DNA from: an uncultured Oscillospiraceae bacterium
GTDB lineage: Bacteria; Bacillota; Clostridia; Oscillospirales; Ruminococcaceae
Assembly (NCBI GenBank): GCA_934446455.1
Contig: CAKSEE010000030.1
Span: 1 to 33,474 of the forward strand
DNA: 33,474 bases
Direction of reading: 5' to 3'
Position numbers and translations under genes: made by a program. Positions within the stretch are counted from its first letter, which is position 1; each line of letters opens with the position of its first letter. The notes under the pieces were generated by a model, which was given only the letters and a program-made list of their open reading frames with translations, was not told where the DNA came from and searched no databases. Below are positions 23,749 to 32,059 of this stretch, piece after piece.

Positions 23749-25917
23749 ATGGCACAGCAGTTTACGAGGTATGTCGGTTACGACAGCCCCGAGGCGTTTC
23801 GCGGCTTTCTTATGGACAGCTACGCCGCAGCGCGCAAGAGGGGGCTGTTCTTTACGGACCGCCTTGCAATGGCAAGCACGACGGAGATATCCGCCGCAGC
23901 GCCGTATACCGCCGCTTCCTACGACGACCCCGCAGCGATAAAGCAGGGACTTGACGCATGGCTGCGCTCGGTGCATATCACCTGCGACAGCGCGGCAATA
24001 GCGCAGGTGATGGTAAAGGCGCTTGCGGAGTGCGGCGTAAACAAAAAGAATACATACTTCGTCATCCTCTGTTGGCTGATGAAGTTTCTTGCGGCAAAGC
24101 CGTCGCTCTTTGTATTTGTGGGCGCGGCTAACCTGCGCGAGCTGTACCTCATGTATATGCTCTCCCTTGCGGGGGTGGAGGTGACGCTCGTAAGCTACGG
24201 CGCCGACGCGGATTTCGCACGGTTTCCGTACAGGGACGGCATTACCGTAAAGGGCGGCAGCAACACCGCTCCCATAACGGTGGACTACGCCTCGATAGAT
24301 CTTACAAAGCAGGAGCAGCTCTCGCAGATGAGGCAGTCGCAGCAGCGCGTGAGCGGGCTTGTAAAGCAGCTTGAAACCACCGCCGCGGGGATATTCGAGG
24401 ACTTTATGACGGACAGGAAAACGCGTGTTGTCAGAAGCGGCGGCGTTTTCACCGAAGACGGGGAGATACCCGTTTACTGCGCTGCGCTTATCGGCTATGA
24501 CGATGACGCGGCGTACACGAATATGCTCGTTAAGTTCAAGGAGAGCTTTGCGGGCAGCAAAAAGCAGCTTATCTTTATAGAAAAGCCGCTTGAAAACCCC
24601 AATGCCGAGGAGGTAAAGGCGCTGGGCGCAGTCACCGCGACAAGTACGGACGGCATGATAGACGCGCTCACGCTGCTTATAAAGCTCAACGGCGACCCCA
24701 CCCGCACAGCGCTTGCGCAGGCGGCGCTCAAAGAGGTGCTGCAAAGCCTCAACACGGGCAACAGAACGCTCGTGTTCAACTACGGCTCAAAGCTTGTTAC
24801 GTGGCTTTACCGCTGCACGCAGGCGCGCAGGTACTCCGTGCAGTACGAGGATATCCCCGTGGTGCTTTATTACGGCGATATTTCGCAGTCGGAGGTGTGC
24901 TTCCTGAGTTTTATGTCGCGCTGCGGGTTTGACGTTATCTACATCACGCCCGACAGGCACAACACCGACATAGTGCGGCAGAAGGACCCGGGCGGCAGGT
25001 TACAGATATTCGAGCTTGCGGGCTCGAAGGAGAGCGGGAAGTACCCCGACAAGCCCGTTAAGATGAAGGCGTCGACCGTGGCGTACAACGCCGAGCGCGA
25101 GCTTGACACGGTGCTTTACGGCGGCGACACGGGCATATACCGCAGCTTTCAGTTCCCCAACAGCCAGTCGCTTACGCTGCGCACGACCTTTGAGGAGATA
25201 GGCATACTGTGGAAGGAGCAGGCGAAGTTCCGCTCGGGCTTTGCAACGGCGGGAAATCTCGTCACCGTGCCTAACATCTTTGCCAAGATAAGCGGCGTGC
25301 CCGACGGCAACATGAACGCCTACTGGGACATGGTGCGCGCGCGGCTGACGCCCGAAACCATTCTTACTGTGAACGCGCCCGTGCAGCAGGAGACGCCCGA
25401 CCTGTCGGCGTACCGCAGCTTTTACCGCAACGGCGAGATAAACACGGAGAAGCTCAGGTCCTCAATGCTCAACAAGTACAGCTACCTGCCCGACAGGATA
25501 CAGGATATGCTGTTCTTCAAAATGCAGGAGGCGGTGAACAGCGGCTTCCTTAAGCTCGAGGGCGACGAGCTGATGTTCGCGGTGCTCCATTACGGCATGA
25601 GCTTTGACAAGGAGCTGCTGCGGCTCATACAGGGCTTCGACTTTACAAAGGAGATACCGAAGCTTGTGTTTATAGACGCGGTGGAGGACGTTTTCACGCT
25701 GGAAGAATGCGTGAGGATAGTTCTTTGCAGCCTTATCGGGTTTGATGTGCTGATATTCACGCCCACGGGCTACAGGAACATTGAGGCGTTCGTAAAGCCC
25801 GAGGCTTACGAGGAACACGTTATGAACGAGTTCGTGTATAACGTTGAGGTGCCGAAGCTCAGGATACCCGCAGACGAAAAGAGCGGCGGGTTCTTCGGCA
25901 GATTGTTCAGGAAATGA
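23749..25917 (+). CDS. YceG-like protein of the Ter 'biosynthetic module'
   Basis: A 722-residue protein of the YceG-like family, which in Bacillus sits in the yceCDEFGH stress operon beside terD-like genes and telA. No enzyme motif is certain. Three segments resemble each other: SLFVFVGAANLRELYLMYML..GVEVTLVSY, IPVVLYYGDISQSEVCFLSFM..GFDVIYITP, and IPKLVFIDAVEDVFTLEECVR..GFDVLIFTP. This suggests an internally triplicated alpha/beta fold. No signal peptide or membrane segment. Ends with the basic tail GGFFGRLFRK. It lies 31 bp after the TerD fusion gene and 41 bp before telA, in the same operon. Confidence 0.85.
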   Translation: MAQQFTRYVGYDSPEAFRGFLMDSYAAARKRGLFFTDRLAMASTTEISAAAPYTAASYDDPAAIKQGLDAWLRSVHITCDSAAIAQVMVKALAECGVNKKNTYFVILCWLMKFLAAKPSLFVFVGAANLRELYLMYMLSLAGVEVTLVSYGADADFARFPYRDGITVKGGSNTAPITVDYASIDLTKQEQLSQMRQSQQRVSGLVKQLETTAAGIFEDFMTDRKTRVVRSGGVFTEDGEIPVYCAALIGYDDDAAYTNMLVKFKESFAGSKKQLIFIEKPLENPNAEEVKALGAVTATSTDGMIDALTLLIKLNGDPTRTALAQAALKEVLQSLNTGNRTLVFNYGSKLVTWLYRCTQARRYSVQYEDIPVVLYYGDISQSEVCFLSFMSRCGFDVIYITPDRHNTDIVRQKDPGGRLQIFELAGSKESGKYPDKPVKMKASTVAYNAERELDTVLYGGDTGIYRSFQFPNSQSLTLRTTFEEIGILWKEQAKFRSGFATAGNLVTVPNIFAKISGVPDGNMNAYWDMVRARLTPETILTVNAPVQQETPDLSAYRSFYRNGEINTEKLRSSMLNKYSYLPDRIQDMLFFKMQEAVNSGFLKLEGDELMFAVLHYGMSFDKELLRLIQGFDFTKEIPKLVFIDAVEDVFTLEECVRIVLCSLIGFDVLIFTPTGYRNIEAFVKPEAYEEHVMNEFVYNVEVPKLRIPADEKSGGFFGRLFRK

Positions 25918-25958
25918 CCCGCGAGGGTTCAATAAACGATACAGAAAGGAATTTTACT

Positions 25959-27119
25959 ATGGGATTACAGTTTACACCCGGAGCGGCGCAGCCGCAGCGT
26001 GAGGTAGAAACCACGGGCACGGTGGCAAACGCCGCGCAGACAGTATCTCTCGACAAGCAGATCGAGGAAGCGAGGAACTTCAACATCGTTGTAAAGGCCG
26101 ATGAGATAAAGCAGCAGCTTGCAACGAGCGAGGAGATAGACAGGATTGTAAGCACGATAAACGTAAACGACAGCTCTACTATAGTGACGTTCGGCGCGGA
26201 GGCTGCCGAGCAGATCTCGCAGGCGTCGGACCAGGTGCTCAAGTCCATGAGCATTTCCCAGATAAACGACACGGGCGTTATGCTCAAGGCGCTTGCGGAG
26301 ATAATGGATCAGTTCGACATCAAGGAGCTCCAGGACGAGAAGCCCTCGTTCTTCCAGAGCCTTAAGAAGAAGCTTGAGAAGATCCTTGAAAAGTACGACA
26401 ACATGGGCAAGGGCATAGACAAGATCTACGGCCAGCTCAAGCAGTACGAAAACGAGATAGGTCAGTCCAACACCAAGCTTGCGGCTATGTACGATGCGAA
26501 CCTCGGCTATTATCAGGAGCTTGTGAAGTATATCATGGCGGGCGAGCAGGGCGTAAAGGAGCTTGACCGGTTCATTGAGCAGTACCAGCAGAAGGTTGCG
26601 GAGAACCCCGACGACGGCACTATCCGCATGGATCTTTCAAACCTCCAGCAGATGCGCGAGATACTCGACCAGCGCGTAATGGACCTTAAGGTAGCCGAGA
26701 ACGTAGCGCTCCAGACCGTCCCTATGCTTAAGACGATGGAGTATTCCAACCTTAACCTTGTCAGAAAGATAAACTCCGCGTTCATCATCACGATACCCGT
26801 GTTCAAGCAGTCGCTTGCGCAGGCTATCATGCTCAAGCGTCAGCGCATTCAGGCGGATTCGCTCAAGGCGCTTGACGAAAAGACGAACGAGCTGCTTATA
26901 AAGAACGCGCAGAATACCGTTGAGCAGAGCAAGATGGTAGCTGCAATGGCGGCGAACTCCTCCATCAAGGTAGAAACGCTCCAGCAGACATGGCAGACCA
27001 TCGTTTCGGGCATAGACGAGGTGCAGCAGATACAGAACGACGCGCGCGCAAAACGCCAGCAGGACGCAGTAGCGCTCGAGCAGATAAAGGCAGACTACAA
27101 AAAGCGCATGAAGGCATGA
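25959..27119 (+). CDS. telA: TelA-family toxic anion resistance protein
   Basis: A 386-residue, highly charged, largely alpha-helical protein of the TelA/KlaA family, linked to resistance to tellurite and other toxic anions and to cell-wall-targeting agents in Firmicutes. Recognisable family segments are LKSMSISQINDTGVMLKALAEIMDQFD, FFQSLKKKLEKILEKYD and NLSNLQQMREILDQRVMDLK-like helices ending in a coiled coil (IQNDARAKRQQDAVALEQIKADY, cytosolic). Start ATG 25959 follows AGAAAGGA; an in-frame start at 25914 overlaps the upstream gene and lacks a site. Corresponds to Bacillus YceH. Confidence 0.93.
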   Translation: MGLQFTPGAAQPQREVETTGTVANAAQTVSLDKQIEEARNFNIVVKADEIKQQLATSEEIDRIVSTINVNDSSTIVTFGAEAAEQISQASDQVLKSMSISQINDTGVMLKALAEIMDQFDIKELQDEKPSFFQSLKKKLEKILEKYDNMGKGIDKIYGQLKQYENEIGQSNTKLAAMYDANLGYYQELVKYIMAGEQGVKELDRFIEQYQQKVAENPDDGTIRMDLSNLQQMREILDQRVMDLKVAENVALQTVPMLKTMEYSNLNLVRKINSAFIITIPVFKQSLAQAIMLKRQRIQADSLKALDEKTNELLIKNAQNTVEQSKMVAAMAANSSIKVETLQQTWQTIVSGIDEVQQIQNDARAKRQQDAVALEQIKADYKKRMKA

Positions 27120-27129
27120 TAAACCTGAG

Positions 27130-27158
27130 CCCTGCGCGGGGATAGTCCCTGCGCAGGG
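27130..27158 (+). other. Intercistronic hairpin telA-GH27
   Basis: CCCTGCGC (27130-27137) pairs with GCGCAGGG (27151-27158), and inside it GGGA pairs with TCCC. No T-run follows, so it looks like an RNA-stabilising or processing hairpin rather than a full terminator, and expression of the next gene may still come from the Ter promoter. Confidence 0.6.
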
Positions 27159-27186
27159 GGGCATTATATAAAGGAGTAGAAAATTT

Positions 27187-28455
27187 ATGGCAGCAAACAC
27201 ACCGCCTATGGGGTGGAACAGCTGGGACTGTTACGGCGCCTCGGTTGACGAGGAAACCGTGCGCCGCAATGCGGAGTTCATGGCGCAGCACCTTAAGAAG
27301 TTCGGCTGGGAGTACATAGTTGTAGATATCCAGTGGTACGAACCCAAGGCAAAAAACCACGAATACAACCACTTTACTGAGCTTTGCATGGACAGGTTCG
27401 GGCGGCTTATCCCCGCTGAGAACCGCTTTCCCTCGTCCTCGGGCGAGAGGGGCTTCGGACCGCTTGCAAAGTATGTTCATTCGCTCGGACTTAAGTTCGG
27501 CATACATATCATGCGCGGCATTCCGCGCCAGGCTGTGGCAAAGAACACGCCGATAAAGAAGTCCAGGGAGAAGTATACTGCGCGTCAGATCGCAAAAATC
27601 GACAGTATTTGCGCATGGAACACCGATATGTACGGCATAGACGCGGAAAAGCCCGGCGCGCGCGAGTATTACGAGAGCCTTTTCAGCCTGTATGAGAGCT
27701 GGGGCGTGGACTTTATCAAGGTTGACGATATCTGCCGCGAGCTTCCTGCGGCTGAGGGCGAGCTTATGCTCATAAGCGACGCGCTGAAGAACTGCGGGCG
27801 CGACATGGTGCTTTCGCTCTCTCCGGGAGCGGCGCTTCCCGAAAAGGCGGAGCTTTACAAGGAAATAAGCAATATGTGGCGCATTACGGACGACTTCTGG
27901 GACAACTGGCCGCAGCTTTATGATATGTTCGACCGTGCGCAGACATGGTGCATTCACGCGGGCGCGGGGCACTTCCCCGACTGCGATATGCTGCCCGTGG
28001 GCGCTATCCTGCAGGACTACGGTCCCGACGGGTGGACAAAGTTCACGCAGGACGAGCAGCGCACCATGATGACTCTCTGGGGCATTGTGCGTTCGCCTAT
28101 GATGATAGGCAGCGAGCTTACAAAGCTCGACGAGTTCACCATGGGGCTGCTGACGAACCCCATAATCATAGAAATGCTGAAATTCAGCCATTCCGCGCAC
28201 CCGCTCTACAGGAGAAAGAGGGACGGCGGCGAGGAGATAGTGTGGTTTGCAAGCCATAAGGACGGGCGCAATTATTATGTGGCGCTCTTCAATGCAGGCG
28301 AGGAGCCGCTTGAGATAACCGCGAACCTGCCCGTAAGCAGCGTATGCACCACGGTTGAGGCATGGACGGGCGAAAAGGGCGCGGCCTGCGGCAGTGTAAG
28401 CGCAAACGTAGCGCCGCACGGCGTGGCGCTTATAAAGCTCACCAAAACATTCTGA
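27187..28455 (+). CDS. GH27-type alpha-galactosidase-like glycosidase
   Basis: A 422-residue (beta/alpha)8 glycosidase of family GH27, predicted to cleave alpha-linked galactose (or a related sugar) from oligosaccharides or glycoconjugates. It starts with the family hallmark PPMGWNSWDCYG. The predicted nucleophile is in DFIKVDDIC (Asp ~180), the acid/base region is MWRITDDFWDNW (Asp ~235/236), and IHIMRGIPR is the usual strand-3 motif. A C-terminal beta-sandwich follows (YYVALFNAGEEPLEI). No signal peptide, so it acts inside the cell. The start is ATG 27187 with AAAGGAG. Its position inside a Ter operon is unexpected; no sugar transporter is nearby. Confidence 0.9.
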   Translation: MAANTPPMGWNSWDCYGASVDEETVRRNAEFMAQHLKKFGWEYIVVDIQWYEPKAKNHEYNHFTELCMDRFGRLIPAENRFPSSSGERGFGPLAKYVHSLGLKFGIHIMRGIPRQAVAKNTPIKKSREKYTARQIAKIDSICAWNTDMYGIDAEKPGAREYYESLFSLYESWGVDFIKVDDICRELPAAEGELMLISDALKNCGRDMVLSLSPGAALPEKAELYKEISNMWRITDDFWDNWPQLYDMFDRAQTWCIHAGAGHFPDCDMLPVGAILQDYGPDGWTKFTQDEQRTMMTLWGIVRSPMMIGSELTKLDEFTMGLLTNPIIIEMLKFSHSAHPLYRRKRDGGEEIVWFASHKDGRNYYVALFNAGEEPLEITANLPVSSVCTTVEAWTGEKGAACGSVSANVAPHGVALIKLTKTF

Positions 28456-28463
28456 CAGCGTCT

Positions 28464-28525
28464 TTGCAGCCGCAGGCGCTGAAACGGGGCGCCGCAGAAA
28501 ACAGCGGCACTTCACGCGGCTGCAA
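28464..28525 (+). other. Structured leader between GH27 and gtrA
   Basis: TTGCAGCCGC (28464-28473) and GCGGCTGCAA (28516-28525) form a 10-bp outer stem enclosing GCCGC/GCGGC and GGCGC/GCGCC pairings. It fills the 108-bp gap before gtrA. No T-run and no riboswitch class recognised. Confidence 0.5.
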
Positions 28526-28563
28526 GGAAAGCAGAGGAGGCGCTCGTCATAAAAACAGGAAGC

Positions 28564-29142
28564 GTGGATATAAAAGAGATACTGACCCTCATGAAGTCGG
28601 TTGAGGGATGGAAAACCCTCTACAACAGATATAAGGAAGTATTCAACTACTTCCTTTTCGGGATAGGCACAACGGTGATTTCGTTCGGGACGTACTACCT
28701 TTTCAGGTGGATTTTCCCCGACGCGGAGAGCGTGCCGCCGTGGCTGAGCTGGATATTCAACATAACGCACCGCTTTGGCATTGAGAGCAACACGGCGCTT
28801 CCCGTTATCCTGTCGTGGTTCTTTTCGGTCACGTTCTCGTTTCTCACGAACAGGATATACGTTTTCCACAGCACCGCAGACAACGCGTGGAAGTTTATCC
28901 GCGAGGGGCTTTTGTACTACGCGACAAGGCTTGCAACGCTCGGCTTCGACCTTGTGGTAATGTTTTTGCTGGTAGACCTTACGGGCATTGACAACGTGAT
29001 ATATGAGTTCTGCTGCAAGGTTTTTTCAAACGTAATGGTGCTTATACTGAATTACGTTTTAAGCAGGATCTTCGTGTTCAGGCGAAAGAAGCACAGGCGC
29101 CAGGACGCGCAGCAGGTGCAAGAGCGCAAGGAAACAGAATAA
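28564..29142 (+). CDS. GtrA-family membrane protein
   Basis: A 192-residue GtrA/DPMS-type protein with four predicted transmembrane helices: FNYFLFGIGTTVISFGTYYLF, ALPVILSWFFSVTFSFLTNRIYVF (the family motif S-F-x-x-N-R-x-x-V/T-F), YATRLATLGFDLVVMFLLV, and FSNVMVLILNYVLSRIFVFR. The basic tail is cytosolic. GtrA proteins help move lipid-linked sugars across the membrane for decoration of wall teichoic acid, O-antigen or lipids. Start is GTG 28564 with CAGGA; an ATG at 28591 is the alternative. Last gene before a strong terminator. Confidence 0.87.
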   Translation: MDIKEILTLMKSVEGWKTLYNRYKEVFNYFLFGIGTTVISFGTYYLFRWIFPDAESVPPWLSWIFNITHRFGIESNTALPVILSWFFSVTFSFLTNRIYVFHSTADNAWKFIREGLLYYATRLATLGFDLVVMFLLVDLTGIDNVIYEFCCKVFSNVMVLILNYVLSRIFVFRRKKHRRQDAQQVQERKETE

Positions 29143-29146
29143 TCAG

Positions 29147-29180
29147 GTCCCGCAGTAAAATATATACTGCGGGACTTTTT
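29147..29180 (+). terminator. Strong intrinsic terminator of the Ter operon
   Basis: GTCCCGCAGTA (29147-29157) pairs perfectly with TACTGCGGGAC (29165-29175), followed by TTTTT (29176-29180). It lies 4 bp after the gtrA stop. Confidence 0.93.
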
Positions 29181-29508
29181 GCGCATTTTGGCGATAATAA
29201 TTGAGCGGGCATTCAACGTATAATAAACGCAGAGCATTATTACAGACCGTCGAAAAAAGATTTCTCCGGGGCTGTTGAGAAAGGCGCAGCTGCTGGGAAA
29301 TGGCATTTTGGCAAGGCTTAGTGCCTGTTGCCCTCAGTTGCCCAACATCGTGTTGGGCTTTTGGGGCAACTGCACAAACATCGTGTTTGTGCCTGCCGAA
29401 ACGACGTTGACAGACGCAGCAGAACGCTGCGAAGCGTAAGCCAAAGGCGCGGCATGGACGCCGCGCAACAAAGCTTCCGCGCGCAGATGTGCCTTTATCG
29501 ACAGCCTG

Positions 29509-29534
29509 ATACCATAACCATGCGGTTATGGTAT
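29509..29534. repeat. Palindrome copy 1 (ATACCATAACC arms)
   Basis: ATACCATAACC (29509-29519), loop ATGC, GGTTATGGTAT (29524-29534). The same palindrome with longer arms recurs about 106 bp downstream. Confidence 0.9.
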
Positions 29535-29614
29535 AATAAACGCAAGGCGTTTATTATAGATTAAAAATCCTCGCACATACGCAAATCAAAGATTTGCTCC
29601 GTGCGTATCGGACG

Positions 29615-29646
29615 ATTATACCATAACCATGCGGTTATGGTATAAT
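29615..29646. repeat. Palindrome copy 2 (extended arms)
   Basis: ATTATACCATAACC (29615-29628), loop ATGC, GGTTATGGTATAAT (29633-29646): a 14-bp perfect stem, 58 bp before the clpC start. It ends in TATAAT, but no -35 stands at the right distance. Confidence 0.9.
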
Positions 29647-29703
29647 ATTCTGCGACCTGCCTATACTAAAGATATCCATTTATTTCAAGCGAGGTGCAGG
29701 AAA

Positions 29704-32058
29704 ATGTTTTCATTCAACAATCTTCCGGGGTTTTCCGGGGAAGCGTCAGCGGCGCTGAGCGGCGCAGTAAGCATTGCAGAATGTATGGGACACAGCTACG
29801 TCGGCAGCGAACACCTGCTGTGCGCGCTGGCAAGGGAGGGCAGCGGCACGGCTTCGGTACTGCTTGCGGGCTGCCGTATATACCAGCGCGACCTGCTGCT
29901 GCGCATAAGGGACAGGCAGGGGTTGGGAAAAAGTGTCAAGCTTTCGGATGCGAATTTTTCACCGCGGCTTAAAAAGCTGCTTACGGGCGCGCGCACGGCA
30001 GCGGCCAACAGGGGCGACGGTCTTGTGGGAACGGAGCACCTGCTCATGGCGCTGCTTACCGACAGGGACTGCACCGCAAGTGCAATTCTTACCGAAATGG
30101 GCACGGGACTGCCCGCGCGGCTTTATTCCGAGGCTGCCGCAAGGCCTCGCGGCGACGGCCTTTCAGAGCGCGCCCGTCCCGCTGAAAAGCCGGAGCCCAA
30201 GCGCCGCGGGGAGCTCGCTGCGCTCACGAAATACGGCAGGGATATGACGGAGGCCGCGCGCGCGGGGAAGCTGTCGCCCGTTGTGGGCAGGGCTGCCGAA
30301 ACCGAGCGCATGGTGCAGATACTCCTGCGGAAAACGAAGAACAACCCCTGCCTTATAGGCGAGGCGGGCGTTGGCAAAACCGCCGTTGTGGAGGGCTTTG
30401 CGCAGAGGATAGCGCAGCGCCTTGTCCCCGAGGAGCTTTGCGCAAAGCGCGTTATCTCGCTTGACCTGTCCGCAATGCTTGCGGGCGCAAAATACCGCGG
30501 CGACTTTGAGGAGCGCCTTAAAAGCGTGCTTGACGAGGCGCAGAGCCACCCCGAGGTGATACTCTTTATAGACGAGATACACATGATAGTAGGCACGGGC
30601 GCCGCAGAGGGCGCGATAGACGCCGCGAGCATACTGAAGCCCCCGCTCGCAAGGGGCGAGATAACGCTTATAGGCGCCACCACAACGGACGAGTACCGCC
30701 GCTTTATCGAAAAGGACAGCGCGCTTGAGCGGCGCTTTCAGCCCATACAGGTGGAGCAGCCCGACGAGCGTCAGGCGCTTGAGATACTGAAGGGTCTGCG
30801 CACGGGGCTGGAGGAGCACCACCACGCCGTAATAACGGACGGCGCGCTTTCCGCTGCGGTAAAGCTCTCCGTGCGGTATATGAACGACAGGAATCTGCCC
30901 GACAAGGCGATAGACCTTATCGACGAGGCGGCGGCGCGCGCCCGCACGAGAAACTCTGCCGAGGACGGCGCGCTGCGAGAAATGCTTGCCGCAAAGGACT
31001 ACGTTTCCGCGGCGAAGCTTGCGCGCGGGGCAAAGGCGGTGCCGCGCCGCGTGCTTGTGGACTGCGAGGACGTGGCGCAGGCGGTGTCTGCGGCGACGGG
31101 CATACCTGCGGCAAGGCTTACGCAGGACGAAAGCGCGGGGCTTGCAATGCTTGAGGAGCGCCTGCGCGAGCGCGTTATCGGGCAGGACAAGGCGGTGGAG
31201 CTTGTCGCGGGCGCGATTCGCCGCGGCAGGACGGGGCTGTGCGACCCCGCAAGACCCGTAGGCTCGTTTTTGTTCCTCGGGCAGACGGGCGTGGGCAAAA
31301 CGGAGCTTTCCCGCGCGCTTGCGGAGTGCGTTTTCGGCGACAAAAAGCGCCTTATCCGCTTTGATATGTCGGAGTTTACCGAAAAGCACTCGGTAAGCAG
31401 GCTGATAGGCTCGCCGCCAGGATATGTAGGCTACGAGGAGGAGGGGCAGCTTATCAGGAAAGTGCGCAGCGCGCCCTATTCCGTGGTGCTGTTTGACGAG
31501 GTGGAAAAGGCTCACCCCGAGGTGCTTGACCTGCTGCTGCAAATACTGGAGGACGGCAGGCTTACCGCCGCAAACGGCACGCGCGCGGATTTCAGAAACG
31601 CCGTTGTTATCATGACGGGCAACATCGGCGCGGAGAAGCTTGCGGCGCGCTCGGTGGGCTTTATGGGCGGCGAGGGCGGCAGCGAGGACGTTATGGCGGA
31701 GCTTAAGAAGCGCTTCCGCCCCGAGCTTATAAACAGAATAGACAACGTAGTGGTGTTCGAGCGGCTCGGTATGCGCGACATGGAGCGCATATGCTCGCTT
31801 ATGCTCGGCAAGGTCGCGGAGAGAGCCGCGCAGCGCGGCATTACGCTCAGCTTCTCAGAGGAAACGGTAACGCGCCTGTGCGAGAGCGTAAGCGCGGACG
31901 GAATGGGCGCGCGCCCGCTGCGCAGAGTGATAACGGGCAGAATAGAGGATATGCTGTCGCGCGCAATGATAGCGGGCAGGCTGCCCGATAACTCGCGCGC
32001 TGAGGTGTGCGTTGAGGACGGCGAGTTTGCCGTAAGGCTGCCCGCAGGGGCAAAATAA
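29704..32058 (+). CDS. clpC: ClpC-type AAA+ unfoldase
   Basis: A 784-residue Hsp100/Clp ATPase that unfolds proteins for ClpP or for refolding. The N-terminal double Clp-N repeat (SYVGSEHLLCALAREG and GLVGTEHLLMALLTDRD) is followed by AAA1 (GEAGVGKTAVVEG, VILFIDEIHMIVGTG), a short middle region without the long ClpB coiled coil, and AAA2 (GQTGVGKTELSRALAE, VVLFDEVEKAHPEV). SVGFMG at the usual site of the ClpP-docking loop (VGF) supports a ClpP partner. No UVR motif. Start ATG 29704 with AGGAAA; an upstream frame from 29629 runs through the palindrome cluster. -10-like TATACT at 29662, no clear -35. No ctsR or mcsAB genes are adjacent. Confidence 0.93.
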   Translation: MFSFNNLPGFSGEASAALSGAVSIAECMGHSYVGSEHLLCALAREGSGTASVLLAGCRIYQRDLLLRIRDRQGLGKSVKLSDANFSPRLKKLLTGARTAAANRGDGLVGTEHLLMALLTDRDCTASAILTEMGTGLPARLYSEAAARPRGDGLSERARPAEKPEPKRRGELAALTKYGRDMTEAARAGKLSPVVGRAAETERMVQILLRKTKNNPCLIGEAGVGKTAVVEGFAQRIAQRLVPEELCAKRVISLDLSAMLAGAKYRGDFEERLKSVLDEAQSHPEVILFIDEIHMIVGTGAAEGAIDAASILKPPLARGEITLIGATTTDEYRRFIEKDSALERRFQPIQVEQPDERQALEILKGLRTGLEEHHHAVITDGALSAAVKLSVRYMNDRNLPDKAIDLIDEAAARARTRNSAEDGALREMLAAKDYVSAAKLARGAKAVPRRVLVDCEDVAQAVSAATGIPAARLTQDESAGLAMLEERLRERVIGQDKAVELVAGAIRRGRTGLCDPARPVGSFLFLGQTGVGKTELSRALAECVFGDKKRLIRFDMSEFTEKHSVSRLIGSPPGYVGYEEEGQLIRKVRSAPYSVVLFDEVEKAHPEVLDLLLQILEDGRLTAANGTRADFRNAVVIMTGNIGAEKLAARSVGFMGGEGGSEDVMAELKKRFRPELINRIDNVVVFERLGMRDMERICSLMLGKVAERAAQRGITLSFSEETVTRLCESVSADGMGARPLRRVITGRIEDMLSRAMIAGRLPDNSRAEVCVEDGEFAVRLPAGAK

Positions 32059-32059
32059 G

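Larger units (their letters stand above)
29218..29646. repeat. Cluster of perfect short stem-loops upstream of clpC
   Basis: About 430 bp without a gene but packed with palindromes. Arms and loops: GCCCAACA-tcg-TGTTGGGC (29340-29358); GCACAAACA-tcg-TGTTTGTGC (29372-29392); CGCAGC-agaac-GCTGCG (29415-29431); GCGCGGC-atggac-GCCGCGC (29447-29466); ATACCATAACC-atgc-mirror (29509-29534); TATAATAAACGC-aag-mirror (29532-29558); GCAAATC-aaa-GATTTGC (29581-29597); and ATTATACCATAACC-atgc-mirror (29615-29646). The sequence GTATAATAAACGCA occurs as a direct repeat at 29218-29231 and 29531-29544. Possible readings are a structured RNA, a mosaic of extragenic palindromes or an MITE remnant, or a multi-site regulatory region for clpC. 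Confidence 0.8.

Noticed and set aside
26965..28869. 634-codon open frame antisense to GH27 and telA
   Set aside because: Shadow of the GH27 coding frame; no start-site signal and no recognisable protein features.
29340..29597. CRISPR array
   Set aside because: Palindromes vary in sequence and spacing; there is no constant repeat with uniform spacers and no cas gene in the window.
29640..29667. CtsR operator or full sigma-A promoter for clpC
   Set aside because: No tandem GGTCAAA heptads. TATAAT/TATACT boxes are present, but no -35 at 16-18 bp.
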